A stretch of 64,000 nt of DNA, taken from the IMG/VR virus record IMGVR_UViG_3300032050_015761, positions 43,292 to 107,291 of that record. One strand, 5' to 3'. Below the pieces are notes generated by a model. The model saw only the letters and a program-made list of their open reading frames with translations, had not been told where the DNA came from and did no database searches. This DNA comes from a virus. This document shows, piece by piece, positions 25,645-31,626 of this stretch. Both the position numbers and the translations under genes were made by a program. The first letter of the stretch is position 1. Each line of letters starts with the position of its first letter.

Positions 25645-25914
25645 ATGAGTAATATAGGTAGAATAATAAAAAATGGCTATTGTAATGGTTTCTTTGGGCG
25701 AGATTATGATTTTCATAATTCTGTAATCATTGCTGAGGGAGATGAATACATTGTTATTAGAAAAGAAAATGGTATTGTTGAATTTGGTAATCTTCAATCT
25801 TGGGACTGGAATAGAAATGATGATGGAACTTTATCATATGGGATTTCTAATTTACAATGTATGAGTAGAGAAAAGAAACAAGAACTAATTGATAGTTGGT
25901 GTGGAGAATTTTAA
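25645..25914 (+). CDS. Cassette-like ORF 1, hypothetical
   Basis: 89 residues from ATG 25645; an in-frame ATG at 25579 lies within the hairpin and is less likely. 'GFFGRDYDFHNSVIIAEGDEYIVIRKENGIV' and a Trp-rich segment; no family recognised. It is a single ORF bounded by two attC-like hairpins, the layout of an integron gene cassette. No phage-type promoter is seen. Confidence 0.55.
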   Translation: MSNIGRIIKNGYCNGFFGRDYDFHNSVIIAEGDEYIVIRKENGIVEFGNLQSWDWNRNDDGTLSYGISNLQCMSREKKQELIDSWCGEF

Positions 25915-25922
25915 TTTATTTC

Positions 25923-26017
25923 ATATAACGTTTTGCGTATATGCGAGGTACGCCAAACAATAAACTTAAATATTTGTAAACCGCTTCGTGGCGTATCTTG
26001 CATATACGCTGTTAGGC
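25923..26017 (+). repeat. attC-like hairpin 2 (long form)
   Basis: Begins ATAAC and ends GTTAGGC (26011-26017, matching GTTRRRY). Between them, GCGTATATGC (25935-25944) pairs perfectly with GCATATACGC (26000-26009), continued by GAG/CTT and GTACGCCA / TGGCGTAT to a stem of about 21 bp around a 33-base loop. This is the architecture of a classical attC site. Confidence 0.75.
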
Positions 26018-26032
26018 ACAGTTGTTTTAATT

Positions 26033-26242
26033 ATGACAAAATTCGATAACGGTTTTATTCTTTCAACCGATGAACTGAAAGAATTGCTTGAAAAAGCGTT
26101 TAGTAATGGTGCTTTATCTCACGCTAAATGGGATGGACAAAGAGATACTTGTTGGTCAAATGTTAATGAAGATATGAAAGAAGAAGTTTCAGTAATTCTT
26201 TCTGACCTTAACAGTAAGGTGGTCACTAACAATTGTGCCTAA
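26033..26242 (+). CDS. Cassette-like ORF 2, hypothetical
   Basis: 69 residues, starting 15 bases after the GTTAGGC end of hairpin 2 and ending within GCCTAAC (26238-26244), the reverse complement of GTTAGGC. 'ILSTDELKELLEKAFSNGALSHAKWDGQRDTCW' is helical with a Trp-rich turn. No family recognised. The position relative to the two 7-base sites is exactly that of an integron cassette gene. Confidence 0.6.
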   Translation: MTKFDNGFILSTDELKELLEKAFSNGALSHAKWDGQRDTCWSNVNEDMKEEVSVILSDLNSKVVTNNCA

Positions 26243-26268
26243 CTATTACAGATATATTTAGGTTTTCT

Positions 26269-26278
26269 GATATTTATA
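26269..26278 (+). promoter_or_regulatory. Class 2 box GATATTTATA
   Basis: 14 bases before the ATG at 26293. Confidence 0.5.
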
Positions 26279-26292
26279 TATAAAATAAAATT

Positions 26293-26580
26293 ATGAGCAA
26301 AGAAATGAGAAAATACATAGACACTTTCAAACAGAGACTAACTGAATCAGAAAACTTGAATATATCTGATGTTAGTGATAGTAATCAATTCAAAGTAGGG
26401 GATAAAGTTATAAAAAACGAAGAAACTTGGGAACCAAATGATTTTGATAGTTGGGGAAGAGGAATTGGTGTGGGAATTATAGTTGAGCCTCCTTTTGAAA
26501 TGGATGAAGGTGAAGTTGATGTAAGATGGCCTAATGGTAGAAGTTTTGAATTCACACACCAATTACGAAAGGTGAATTGA
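26293..26580 (+). CDS. Tagged protein with small SH3-like domain
   Basis: 95 residues. The leader 'MSKEMRKYIDTFKQRLTE|SEN' ends in L-T-E and looks very like the T4 internal-protein leader (MKTYQEFIAE). After it, 'FKVGDKVI', 'GIIVEPP', 'VDVRWPNG' give a small beta barrel of MIB/HERC2-like type. Class 2 box upstream; attC-like hairpin 3 follows the stop. Confidence 0.65.
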   Translation: MSKEMRKYIDTFKQRLTESENLNISDVSDSNQFKVGDKVIKNEETWEPNDFDSWGRGIGVGIIVEPPFEMDEGEVDVRWPNGRSFEFTHQLRKVN

Positions 26581-26589
26581 TTATTATCA

Positions 26590-26641
26590 CTAACGTCCGA
26601 TGATAAACAATCGTTTTAATGTTGTTTATCATTTGTTAGGT
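26590..26641 (+). repeat. attC-like hairpin 3
   Basis: Same 10 bp inner stem as hairpin 1, outer pair CTAAC / GTTAG, ending GTTAGGT (26635-26641), which fits GTTRRRY. Confidence 0.7.
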
Positions 26642-26699
26642 TTAGTTAAATTATTGTTTTACGAATGAAAAAAACAGATTATTACGAAATTTATATTTA

Positions 26700-26728
26700 A
26701 AACCTGAAATAATTTTTCAGGTTTTTTT
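26700..26728 (+). terminator. Rho-independent terminator
   Basis: AAACCTGAAA pairs with TTTCAGGTTT, followed by a T run. Confidence 0.85.
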
Positions 26729-26750
26729 TGTTTAATTCAAATTAATTTTG

Positions 26751-26758
26751 TATCTTTG
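26751..26758 (+). promoter_or_regulatory. Class 1 promoter TATCTTTG
   Basis: Ends 4 bases before the ATG at 26763. Confidence 0.85.
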
Positions 26759-26762
26759 TATT

Positions 26763-27407
26763 ATGGAAACCGATAAAAAGACATATAATAAAGAGATTGA
26801 TGAGGCGGTTGAACGTGTTAACAACGGTCAGTTTGTATCAAATGAAGAAGTTATGAAAGAGATTGATGAATTGTTTGTTAAACCGGTAATCTTCCTCGAC
26901 CACGATGGTGTCATCTGCCTTTCAACGGAATGGGGTTCTCGTTTCAAAAATAAAGAAGGATTGGACTCTGTATTTGACCGATTTAATGATAAAGCGATTA
27001 AGGTATTAAATCAGATTATTGAAGAAACAGATTGTGAAATTGTTATTAGTTCGGATTGGCGTTTTCACGCACCATTAGAACAGATGCAAGAACTTTATCG
27101 TATTCGTGGAGTTAAGAAAGTTCCGATTGATTATACCACAACTGGTTTAGATTGGAAACAATTTATGACTATAACACCAAATAATGAACTTGAAGCAACA
27201 CGTAGTTTTGAGATTTTAAATTGGTTGGAGGCACATCCCGATGTTACAAAGTGGGTTGCGGTTGATGATTTGAATATGAAGGAACAATACGGTGGTATCG
27301 ATGGAAACTATAAATATGGTTTAACAAACTTTGTTCATACTCCCCGTTCAAAAGAAGGTATTAAACAATCAGGAGTCAAAGAAAAGATAATTAAGTTTTT
27401 AAAATAA
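26763..27407 (+). CDS. HAD phosphatase (RNA-repair HAD_SAK-like) with antitoxin-like N-terminus
   Basis: 214 residues. Residues ~8-38 ('YNKEIDEAVERVNNGQFVSNEEVMKEI') resemble the helical dimerisation part of RelB/ParD-like antitoxins. From residue 42 an HAD fold: FLDHDGV (nucleophile D46, acid D48), 'EIVISSDWR' (motif II) and a late 'WVAVDDLNM' (acidic motif IV). The pattern resembles the HAD family described in Swiss-army-knife RNA repair proteins. It lies directly upstream of the tRNA cluster, which makes an RNA-end processing role attractive, but that is inference. Confidence 0.75.
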   Translation: METDKKTYNKEIDEAVERVNNGQFVSNEEVMKEIDELFVKPVIFLDHDGVICLSTEWGSRFKNKEGLDSVFDRFNDKAIKVLNQIIEETDCEIVISSDWRFHAPLEQMQELYRIRGVKKVPIDYTTTGLDWKQFMTITPNNELEATRSFEILNWLEAHPDVTKWVAVDDLNMKEQYGGIDGNYKYGLTNFVHTPRSKEGIKQSGVKEKIIKFLK

Positions 27408-27431
27408 TTTGGTAAATTAAAGAAGATTTTG

Positions 27432-27439
27432 TATCTTTG
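27432..27439 (+). promoter_or_regulatory. Class 1 promoter for the tRNA cluster
   Basis: TTTGGTAAATT followed by TATCTTTG, with no start codon after it; the transcript would run into the tRNA-like genes. Confidence 0.8.
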
Positions 27440-27461
27440 TATTGTTCTTTGAAAGATTTAT

Positions 27462-27528
27462 TGTGTTGTTCCCTTGAGAAAGGAAGTGCATTACCAGTAG
27501 AGGAATCAAGTTGTGCTCTACCAACACA
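27462..27528 (+). ncRNA. Structured leader segment of the tRNA cluster
   Basis: TGTGTTG (27462-27468) pairs with CAACACA (27522-27528); inside are TTCC/GGAA and GTAGAG/CTCTAC hairpins, forming a three-way junction. It has no T-arm consensus, so it is not called a tRNA. Confidence 0.35.
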
Positions 27529-27549
27529 GAGGACTTCTCACCCTCAAAT

Positions 27550-27676
27550 AGTCAGGTGACATTTGGTGTCATTAGTGTGGGAATGAATGTATACGACTGT
27601 CAAGTCAGTGACGTAACTGGCCAAATCCTACTACGGGTAGTATACGGCTAAACAGGTTCGAATCCTGTCCTGACTA
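27550..27676 (+). tRNA. tRNA-like gene A (interrupted, anticodon unresolved)
   Basis: Acceptor AGTCAGG / CCTGACT with discriminator A27676, short D-arm GAC..GTC with GG in the loop, and a canonical T-arm ACAGG-TTCGAAT-CCTGT. Total 127 bases instead of about 75. The middle carries extra hairpins (CAGT/ACTG, TACTA/TAGTA) inside a GTATAC/GTATAC stem. I cannot assign the anticodon. A perfect 9 bp hairpin (CAATGAGTA/TACTCATTG) follows immediately. Confidence 0.55.
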
Positions 27677-27891
27677 CAATGAGTAAGAGATACTCATTGG
27701 TCTTTGGTCAATAGATGGTTAAACAGGACTCGCTAAAATCTGGACAGCGAAAATGCCAGTTCGTAGGGCTCAAGGCGGCAATCACACCCTCTCCTACGTT
27801 GTGTGACTTTTTTAATAGGGGATGCCCTGTAGGTTTCATCAATAGGAAAAAACCGAAATAACTACTCACCGAATCTCAAGTGGGGAAATAT
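27677..27891 (+). other. Structured spacer between tRNA-like genes A and B
   Basis: 215 bases without a gene. It holds hairpins CAATGAGTA/TACTCATTG, CGCT/AGCG, and TCACAC/GTGTGA followed by six T, the last looking like a terminator (27782-27812). No tRNA could be closed here. Confidence 0.4.
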
Positions 27892-28017
27892 AGTCAGGTG
27901 GCGGAATTGGTAGACGCTAGAGCTGGAGTTAGGTCACACGCATTTGGGTTCGAGTCCCGTTAGTTGGGCCAGCTAGGAGAGCCGTAGACCGTGTGGGTTC
28001 AAATCCCACCCTGACTA
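27892..28017 (+). tRNA. tRNA-like gene B, class II (probably Leu, anticodon UAG), interrupted
   Basis: Acceptor AGTCAGG / CCTGACT; D-arm GCG-GAATTGGTAGA-CGC, the form typical of tRNA-Leu; T-arm GTGGG-TTCAAAT-CCCAC. 126 bases. AGCTGG (27921-27926) pairs with CCAGCT (27969-27974) as anticodon stem, but the loop is 42 bases, not 7; GTTAGGT near its 5' side would place anticodon TAG. An 18-base variable region suits class II. The loop holds a T-arm-like GGG-TTCGAGT-CCC. Confidence 0.6.
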
Positions 28018-28124
28018 CTGAATCAGTTTGTCCGTGGGAACGACTTGAAAGAGTCACTGTAATCAAAATCCAATCACTGTCTCACTGGTGTATTGGGCTA
28101 AATGTGAGGAAAAAACGGTCATAT
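28018..28124 (+). other. Spacer between tRNA-like genes B and C
   Basis: 107 bases with a small GACT/AGTC hairpin; no gene seen. Confidence 0.4.
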
Positions 28125-28223
28125 AGTCAGGTGGTGTATATGGTAACACCCTTCATTGTAAGGATAAACAAGGTTGATTGTTTATCTGGAAGGACGAAGT
28201 CGGTTCGAACCCGACCCTGATTA
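28125..28223 (+). tRNA. tRNA-Thr(UGU)-like gene C with a 27-base hairpin insertion
   Basis: Acceptor AGTCAGG / CCTGATT, D-stem GTGT/ACAC, T-arm GTCGG-TTCGAAC-CCGAC, variable loop of 5. The anticodon stem is CCTTC (28150-28154) with GAAGG (28189-28193). Reading 7 loop bases from 28155 gives ATTGTAA, anticodon TGT with U33 and A37, then 27 extra bases (28162-28188) before the 3' strand of the stem. Without them the RNA is 72 bases and well formed. The insertion is a 9 bp hairpin GATAAACAA/TTGTTTATC. Confidence 0.7.
28162..28188 (+). other. Putative mini-intron in tRNA-like gene C
   Basis: 27 bases after anticodon-loop position 38 by the pairing described for gene C; 9 bp stem with a 6-base loop. 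Far too short for a group I intron. The stem sequence equals the inner stem of attC-like hairpins 1 and 3. Confidence 0.55.
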
Positions 28224-28300
28224 CACTTGGTTTCGGTAGAGTTCCAGAAAGCATAGACTGAACAAAAAACAATCTACCTCGTTGACATAGAAGTGTCGTT

Positions 28301-28435
28301 AGTCAGATGGCGGAAACGGAAGACGCAACTGTGATGATTTTGCCGGAAGGTGTAACTCCTTTGTCTTAGGACATAAACAATAGCGGGGTTAATCAGTTCT
28401 CAATCATCGTGTGGGTTAGAATCCCACTCTGATTA
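28301..28435 (+). tRNA. tRNA-like gene D, class II, interrupted and possibly decayed
   Basis: Acceptor AGTCAGA / TCTGATT (base changes on both sides keep pairing), D-arm GCG-GAAACGGAAGA-CGC of Leu type, T-arm GTGGG-TTAGAAT-CCCAC whose loop has A instead of the invariant C56. 135 bases. AACTG (28327-28331) pairs with CAGTT (28394-28398), leaving a 62-base anticodon loop. GATGATT inside this loop is complementary to AATCATC in the variable region. Anticodon uncertain. Confidence 0.5.
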
Positions 28436-28504
28436 CTGAAAATAAAACTCTGGGGTCAGGGTTTTGTTTCGCCGAAAGGTGTTGTTTTCAACGGTTCGAG
28501 TCCG
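28436..28504 (+). other. Spacer with tRNA-like remnant
   Basis: Contains CGCC-GAAA-GGTG and GTTG-TTTT-CAAC hairpins and a T-arm-like CGG-TTCGAGT-CCG just before gene E; probably the 3' half of a broken tRNA. Confidence 0.35.
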
Positions 28505-28617
28505 AGTCAGGTGGCGGAATGTTAGACGCTTAAGGGTTGGATGGATGTTGCAACTGAAAAACAATGAATATAACCTTGAAAAAATCCATCGTGTGAGTTC
28601 AAGTCTCACCCTGACTA
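28505..28617 (+). tRNA. tRNA-like gene E, class II, interrupted
   Basis: Acceptor AGTCAGG / CCTGACT, Leu-type D-arm GCG-GAATGTTAGA-CGC, T-arm GTGAG-TTCAAGT-CTCAC. 113 bases. TAAGG (28531-28535) with CCTTG (28574-28578) closes a 38-base anticodon loop; the 14-base variable region fits class II. As in gene D, a 7-base sequence in the loop (GATGGAT) is complementary to the variable region (ATCCATC). Anticodon uncertain. Confidence 0.55.
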
Positions 28618-28621
28618 CAAT

Positions 28622-28705
28622 ATGATAACAACAATATTAGTATACATTGGGTTTATCCTTTGGTTTTGGGCGGGATATAATGTGGGAAAAAATAACCGAA
28701 GATAA
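28622..28705 (+). CDS. Very small membrane peptide
   Basis: 27 residues: one hydrophobic helix ('TILVYIGFILWFWAGY') followed by a basic tail KNNRR, a positive-inside pattern. It starts 5 bases after tRNA-like gene E; coding is plausible but unproven. Confidence 0.45.
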   Translation: MITTILVYIGFILWFWAGYNVGKNNRR

Positions 28706-28730
28706 ATTTGGTAAATTAAAAATAATTTCG

Positions 28731-28738
28731 TATCTTTG
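28731..28738 (+). promoter_or_regulatory. Class 1 promoter TATCTTTG
   Basis: TTTGGTAAATT about 22 bases upstream; ends 4 bases before the ATG at 28743 and heads the operon to 32199. Confidence 0.85.
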
Positions 28739-28742
28739 TATT

Positions 28743-29024
28743 ATGACAGAAAAGGAATTTGAAGCAATCGGAAATATTATGGATAACTTTGATTTTGACA
28801 AAGTTCACGAAGTTATGAGTTTACTTAAATGGGAATGGGTTGGCACCGAAAATGGTGTTCCAAGTAAGTCCGAGTTAAGAAGTGAAGCGAGAAGATTATT
28901 GAAGATGTCGATTAATGATAAAACAAGAGTTTCAACAGGTGGATTTGAAGTTGATTACATTAATGATGGAGATGGATTTGTTGAGTTAAAATTTGTTGTT
29001 TCACAATGGGATTCAGAAATTTAA
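28743..29024 (+). CDS. Conserved phage hypothetical protein
   Basis: 93 residues. 'LKWEWVGTENGVPSKSELRSEARRLL' followed by a beta-rich 'TGGFEVDYIND..FVELKFVVS' is a combination I recall from many small phage proteins. Function unknown. First gene of a compact operon running to 32199. Confidence 0.7.
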   Translation: MTEKEFEAIGNIMDNFDFDKVHEVMSLLKWEWVGTENGVPSKSELRSEARRLLKMSINDKTRVSTGGFEVDYINDGDGFVELKFVVSQWDSEI

Positions 29025-29036
29025 AAATTTAAAAAT

Positions 29037-29438
29037 ATGGAAGATAGAATACAAATAAACGGAGTTTGGTATGTTAAGGCGGACAGCTATGTTGATAAAC
29101 CAATACCTACTATATCAGTTAGTCTTTTTGATGAGGATGGGATTATATACAACCAAAATTGTATGTTTGAAACTGAGGACTTCATATTTAGAGCGGTTGT
29201 TCTTATTGATGGGGATGGTGAATTAAAATATAAAAATAGTTTATATATTGAATTTATTGATAAGCGACCTGAACCTTGGAAAGAAGAACATTGGGATAAT
29301 CCAACGTGGTTAAATGGTGTTATATTAAACAATACTGACTCAATCAAGGTGTTGGAAGAACTTAAAATGTCACCAAGCGCAATTGCAACTTTCAGAGACT
29401 TTTTGATTTATTTAAGAGATGAAAAGGAATGGCTTTAA
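29037..29438 (+). CDS. Hypothetical protein
   Basis: 133 residues; N-terminal 'INGVWYVKAD' and 'VSLFDEDGIIYNQNCMFETEDF' are beta-rich, then 'WNNPTWLNGVILN' type sequence and a helical C-terminus. No family recognised. Overlaps the next start by 10 bases. Confidence 0.65.
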   Translation: MEDRIQINGVWYVKADSYVDKPIPTISVSLFDEDGIIYNQNCMFETEDFIFRAVVLIDGDGELKYKNSLYIEFIDKRPEPWKEEHWDNPTWLNGVILNNTDSIKVLEELKMSPSAIATFRDFLIYLRDEKEWL

Positions 29439-29641
29439 AAGGAACACTACATAAAGATGATAATGATAAGTGGCATGTAATACATTTTCAAGCTACTTTA
29501 AACGGTCCTTTATTTCAATCACTACCAATAGTGAAAGATACATTCGATATCAACAATCCAAAACCAATAGTTGTATTGAAAGAAGGTAAGGAAGTAGAGT
29601 TTGAAGTTATTGATGGAATGTATGCTAAATTAATAAAATAA
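29429..29641 (+). CDS. Hypothetical small protein
   Basis: 70 residues, beta-rich, starting within the end of 29037. 'KGTLHKDDNDKWHVIHF' and 'GKEVEFEVIDGMYAKLI' suggest a small barrel. No family recognised. Confidence 0.65.
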   Translation: MALKGTLHKDDNDKWHVIHFQATLNGPLFQSLPIVKDTFDINNPKPIVVLKEGKEVEFEVIDGMYAKLIK

Positions 29642-29644
29642 AAT

Positions 29645-29965
29645 ATGAAATTAAAATTAAGTATTATCGCATTGGCGATTGTTGGTCTTACTTCCTGTGC
29701 AGACCCAGGAACAACTCAGTTACGATTAAATGGTAATGAATCAAATTTACCTGATGAATTGAAAGGGTTAAAAATATATTCAGTTGCAACTGATGGAGGT
29801 CACTATGTTAGAGTTGCTATATTAAATAATCAAGTTAATTCAACAACTTACACTGTAGGTAAACATACTCAATCATTAATACTTGTGAATAAACAAGATG
29901 GTAAACTAATTGAGGTTGGTAGTGTTTTGATGGAAAATGATAGTTTAATTATTTGTAGAAAATAA
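29645..29965 (+). CDS. Small lipoprotein
   Basis: 106 residues. A signal sequence ends GLTSC|A (Cys18), a lipobox. The mature part is beta-rich ('GLKIYSVATDGGHYVRVAIL'). Location would be the host inner or outer membrane, periplasmic or surface side. Role unknown; exclusion of other phages is a common job for phage lipoproteins. Confidence 0.65.
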   Translation: MKLKLSIIALAIVGLTSCADPGTTQLRLNGNESNLPDELKGLKIYSVATDGGHYVRVAILNNQVNSTTYTVGKHTQSLILVNKQDGKLIEVGSVLMENDSLIICRK

Positions 29966-29968
29966 ATT

Positions 29969-30217
29969 ATGAAAACACGACAAGAGATAGAGCAGTTAGC
30001 TCAAGAAGAATACAAGGATAATTTACACAATCCATTCTTTACTGCGGCACCAATGGGTTATATCAAGGGCTACATTCAATGCCAAGAAGATATGAAGAAA
30101 GAATTATATGAGTTTGGTAAACTTGTATTAGATACATTTCATTCTGAGGGTAAAACTCATAGTGGTGAGGCAAGATTAGCGAGAATAAAGTATCACGAAT
30201 GGTTTAATGAATTATGA
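29969..30217 (+). CDS. Hypothetical protein
   Basis: 82 residues, helical, with 'HNPFFTAAPMGYIKGYIQCQEDMKK', a pattern I have seen in phage proteins of unknown role. Overlaps the next gene by ATGA. Confidence 0.65.
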   Translation: MKTRQEIEQLAQEEYKDNLHNPFFTAAPMGYIKGYIQCQEDMKKELYEFGKLVLDTFHSEGKTHSGEARLARIKYHEWFNEL

Positions 30218-30390
30218 AACATTATTTAAGATACACTTTAAAAATACTTTTTGGGTTTATGATTATCATATCATTAGATGTTATGTTGAAAAAAGTAGAC
30301 CCATCTGTCGGAGACTCGTGGCTTTTCATAACACTTGTTTTATACACAGGATATTGTTATATTGATTATAGAATAGAAGATAAAGATTAA
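30214..30390 (+). CDS. Small membrane protein
   Basis: 58 residues with two hydrophobic helices (about 7-24 and 36-52) and a charged tail. 4-base overlap (ATGA) with the gene before and 1 base to the gene after support coding. Confidence 0.65.
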   Translation: MKHYLRYTLKILFGFMIIISLDVMLKKVDPSVGDSWLFITLVLYTGYCYIDYRIEDKD

Positions 30391-30391
30391 A

Positions 30392-30760
30392 ATGAAAGCG
30401 CAAGAATTAAGAATAGGGAATTTAGTAGATTTAGGTAATAGAATTGCCAAGGTTATTGATATAGGCCATCTATCTTGCACGGTAGTTGATTTGGAAGAAA
30501 CTCAAGATACCTTAGAGGATTATGAAAGAACCAAAGGTATTCCACTAACAGATGAATGGTTGGAGAAGTTTGGGTTTGATATAAAAGATAAGGACAGATT
30601 GGATTGGGTTAAAGGAGCGTTTAACTTAGAAAGGTCTAATGAAGATAATAATAAATTCTGTTTTGAGGTTTACTCTCATTACATTCCTTTAGATTATGTT
30701 CACCAATTACAAAACTTATACTTTGCCTTAACAAGGGAAGAATTAACAATTAAATTATGA
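30392..30760 (+). CDS. Conserved phage/Bacteroidota hypothetical protein
   Basis: 122 residues. 'MKAQELRIGNLVDLGN', 'GIPLTDEWLEKFGF', 'HQLQNLYFALTREEL' are the marks of a very common family in Bacteroidota phages, prophages and mobile elements. Function unknown. ATGA overlap with the next gene. Confidence 0.8.
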   Translation: MKAQELRIGNLVDLGNRIAKVIDIGHLSCTVVDLEETQDTLEDYERTKGIPLTDEWLEKFGFDIKDKDRLDWVKGAFNLERSNEDNNKFCFEVYSHYIPLDYVHQLQNLYFALTREELTIKL

Positions 30761-30984
30761 ATAAAGAGTATAAAATAACAAGAGAACAATTTGAGGAGAT
30801 TACATACTACAAAACTATGTTTGAGTCTCATGCCGATACAATAAAATGGCTCTGTGAAAAGGAAAAAGATGATGTGGTATATGGATTTCAATTAGGACAA
30901 ACATATTCTCATATGAGACAATGTTTTATTGGCATGTTGGAATTAGAAACAAAGATTAGAGAACAAAACAGAAATGATGAGTAA
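30757..30984 (+). CDS. Hypothetical helical protein
   Basis: 75 residues, mostly helical and charged; no motif recognised. Overlaps both neighbours, so translation is coupled. Confidence 0.65.
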   Translation: MNKEYKITREQFEEITYYKTMFESHADTIKWLCEKEKDDVVYGFQLGQTYSHMRQCFIGMLELETKIREQNRNDE

Positions 30985-31288
30985 ACGAACTAAAATAAAT
31001 TTCAATACTATTAATGGTGATAATTGGAAAAAACTTGATGTTGGTGACTTTGGTGCTCGTATCAAAGAACAAGAAAGATTAGAGTTTGAGAAGAAAAAGA
31101 AAAAAGAGGAAGAAGAAAAAGAACGTATTAATAATATACCTTGTCCTGCTTGCACATCAACAAACAAACATCACCATAAAAAATATGAAAATAATGGTAT
31201 CATTGGGACTGGTTATTCTTCTTGGTTAATTGAAGAATATCTAGTATGTTTGCAGTGTGGAATACATTTTAGTGATATTAAAAAATGA
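30974..31288 (+). CDS. Small protein with zinc-ribbon C-terminal part
   Basis: 104 residues (a second ATG is 3 bases later). A Lys/Glu coiled segment (about 37-55) precedes C-P-A-C and, about 36 residues on, C-L-Q-C, a four-cysteine zinc ribbon with a His-rich stretch (HHHKK). Nucleic-acid binding is likely for such ribbons. Target unknown. Confidence 0.65.
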   Translation: MMSKRTKINFNTINGDNWKKLDVGDFGARIKEQERLEFEKKKKKEEEEKERINNIPCPACTSTNKHHHKKYENNGIIGTGYSSWLIEEYLVCLQCGIHFSDIKK

Positions 31289-31602
31289 AAAACAATATGA
31301 CAATAGAAACATTAAAACAATTAATTGAAATTGAGTTTGAAAGAACTGGAACCATATCTCAATTCAAACACGAAGTATTCAGGTTATTAGACCTATACGA
31401 ATCTGATAAGAAACCTATATCACTTCCAAATGTAAATTATTCACCGACTCTAACTTTAGAGGGTAACGGAATGGTGCCTTATTCTGAACTTTGTGGTTGT
31501 AATCCCAAAAATGGTGGTAGTGGTATTTGTGGATGTGTAATCGGAAACAAGATGGTACCAAATGTAAAAACCAAACAATATAATACACCTGGAACTTGGT
31601 AA
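31285..31602 (+). CDS. Hypothetical protein with Cys-rich C-terminal part
   Basis: 105 residues. The N-terminal helix ('METLKQLIEIEFERTG' type) is followed by 'LCGCNPKNGGSGICGC', a CxC...CxC cluster that may bind metal. ATGA overlap with the previous gene. Confidence 0.6.
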   Translation: MKNNMTIETLKQLIEIEFERTGTISQFKHEVFRLLDLYESDKKPISLPNVNYSPTLTLEGNGMVPYSELCGCNPKNGGSGICGCVIGNKMVPNVKTKQYNTPGTW

Positions 31603-31626
31603 TTAAATTTAAAAAATAAAAATAAT

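Noticed and set aside
6431-26763. Gene starts of the form MYLCIM at several places
   Set aside because: They are translations of the promoter TATCTTTGTATTATG; the real start is the ATG at its end.
27677-27891. An additional tRNA in the spacer (CGCTAAAATCTGG region)
   Set aside because: Neither an acceptor stem nor a T-arm consensus could be paired around it.
27993-28220. Open frame of about 75 codons reading through the tRNA region
   Set aside because: It begins inside a T-stem (GTGGG) and runs through tRNA-like gene C; the same false MGSNPTL start appears at the other T-arm at 58217.
27440-28620. tmRNA (ssrA) to accompany SmpB
   Set aside because: No Ala-tRNA-like ends with a resume codon and short tag ending in Ala-Ala could be found among the structured RNAs.
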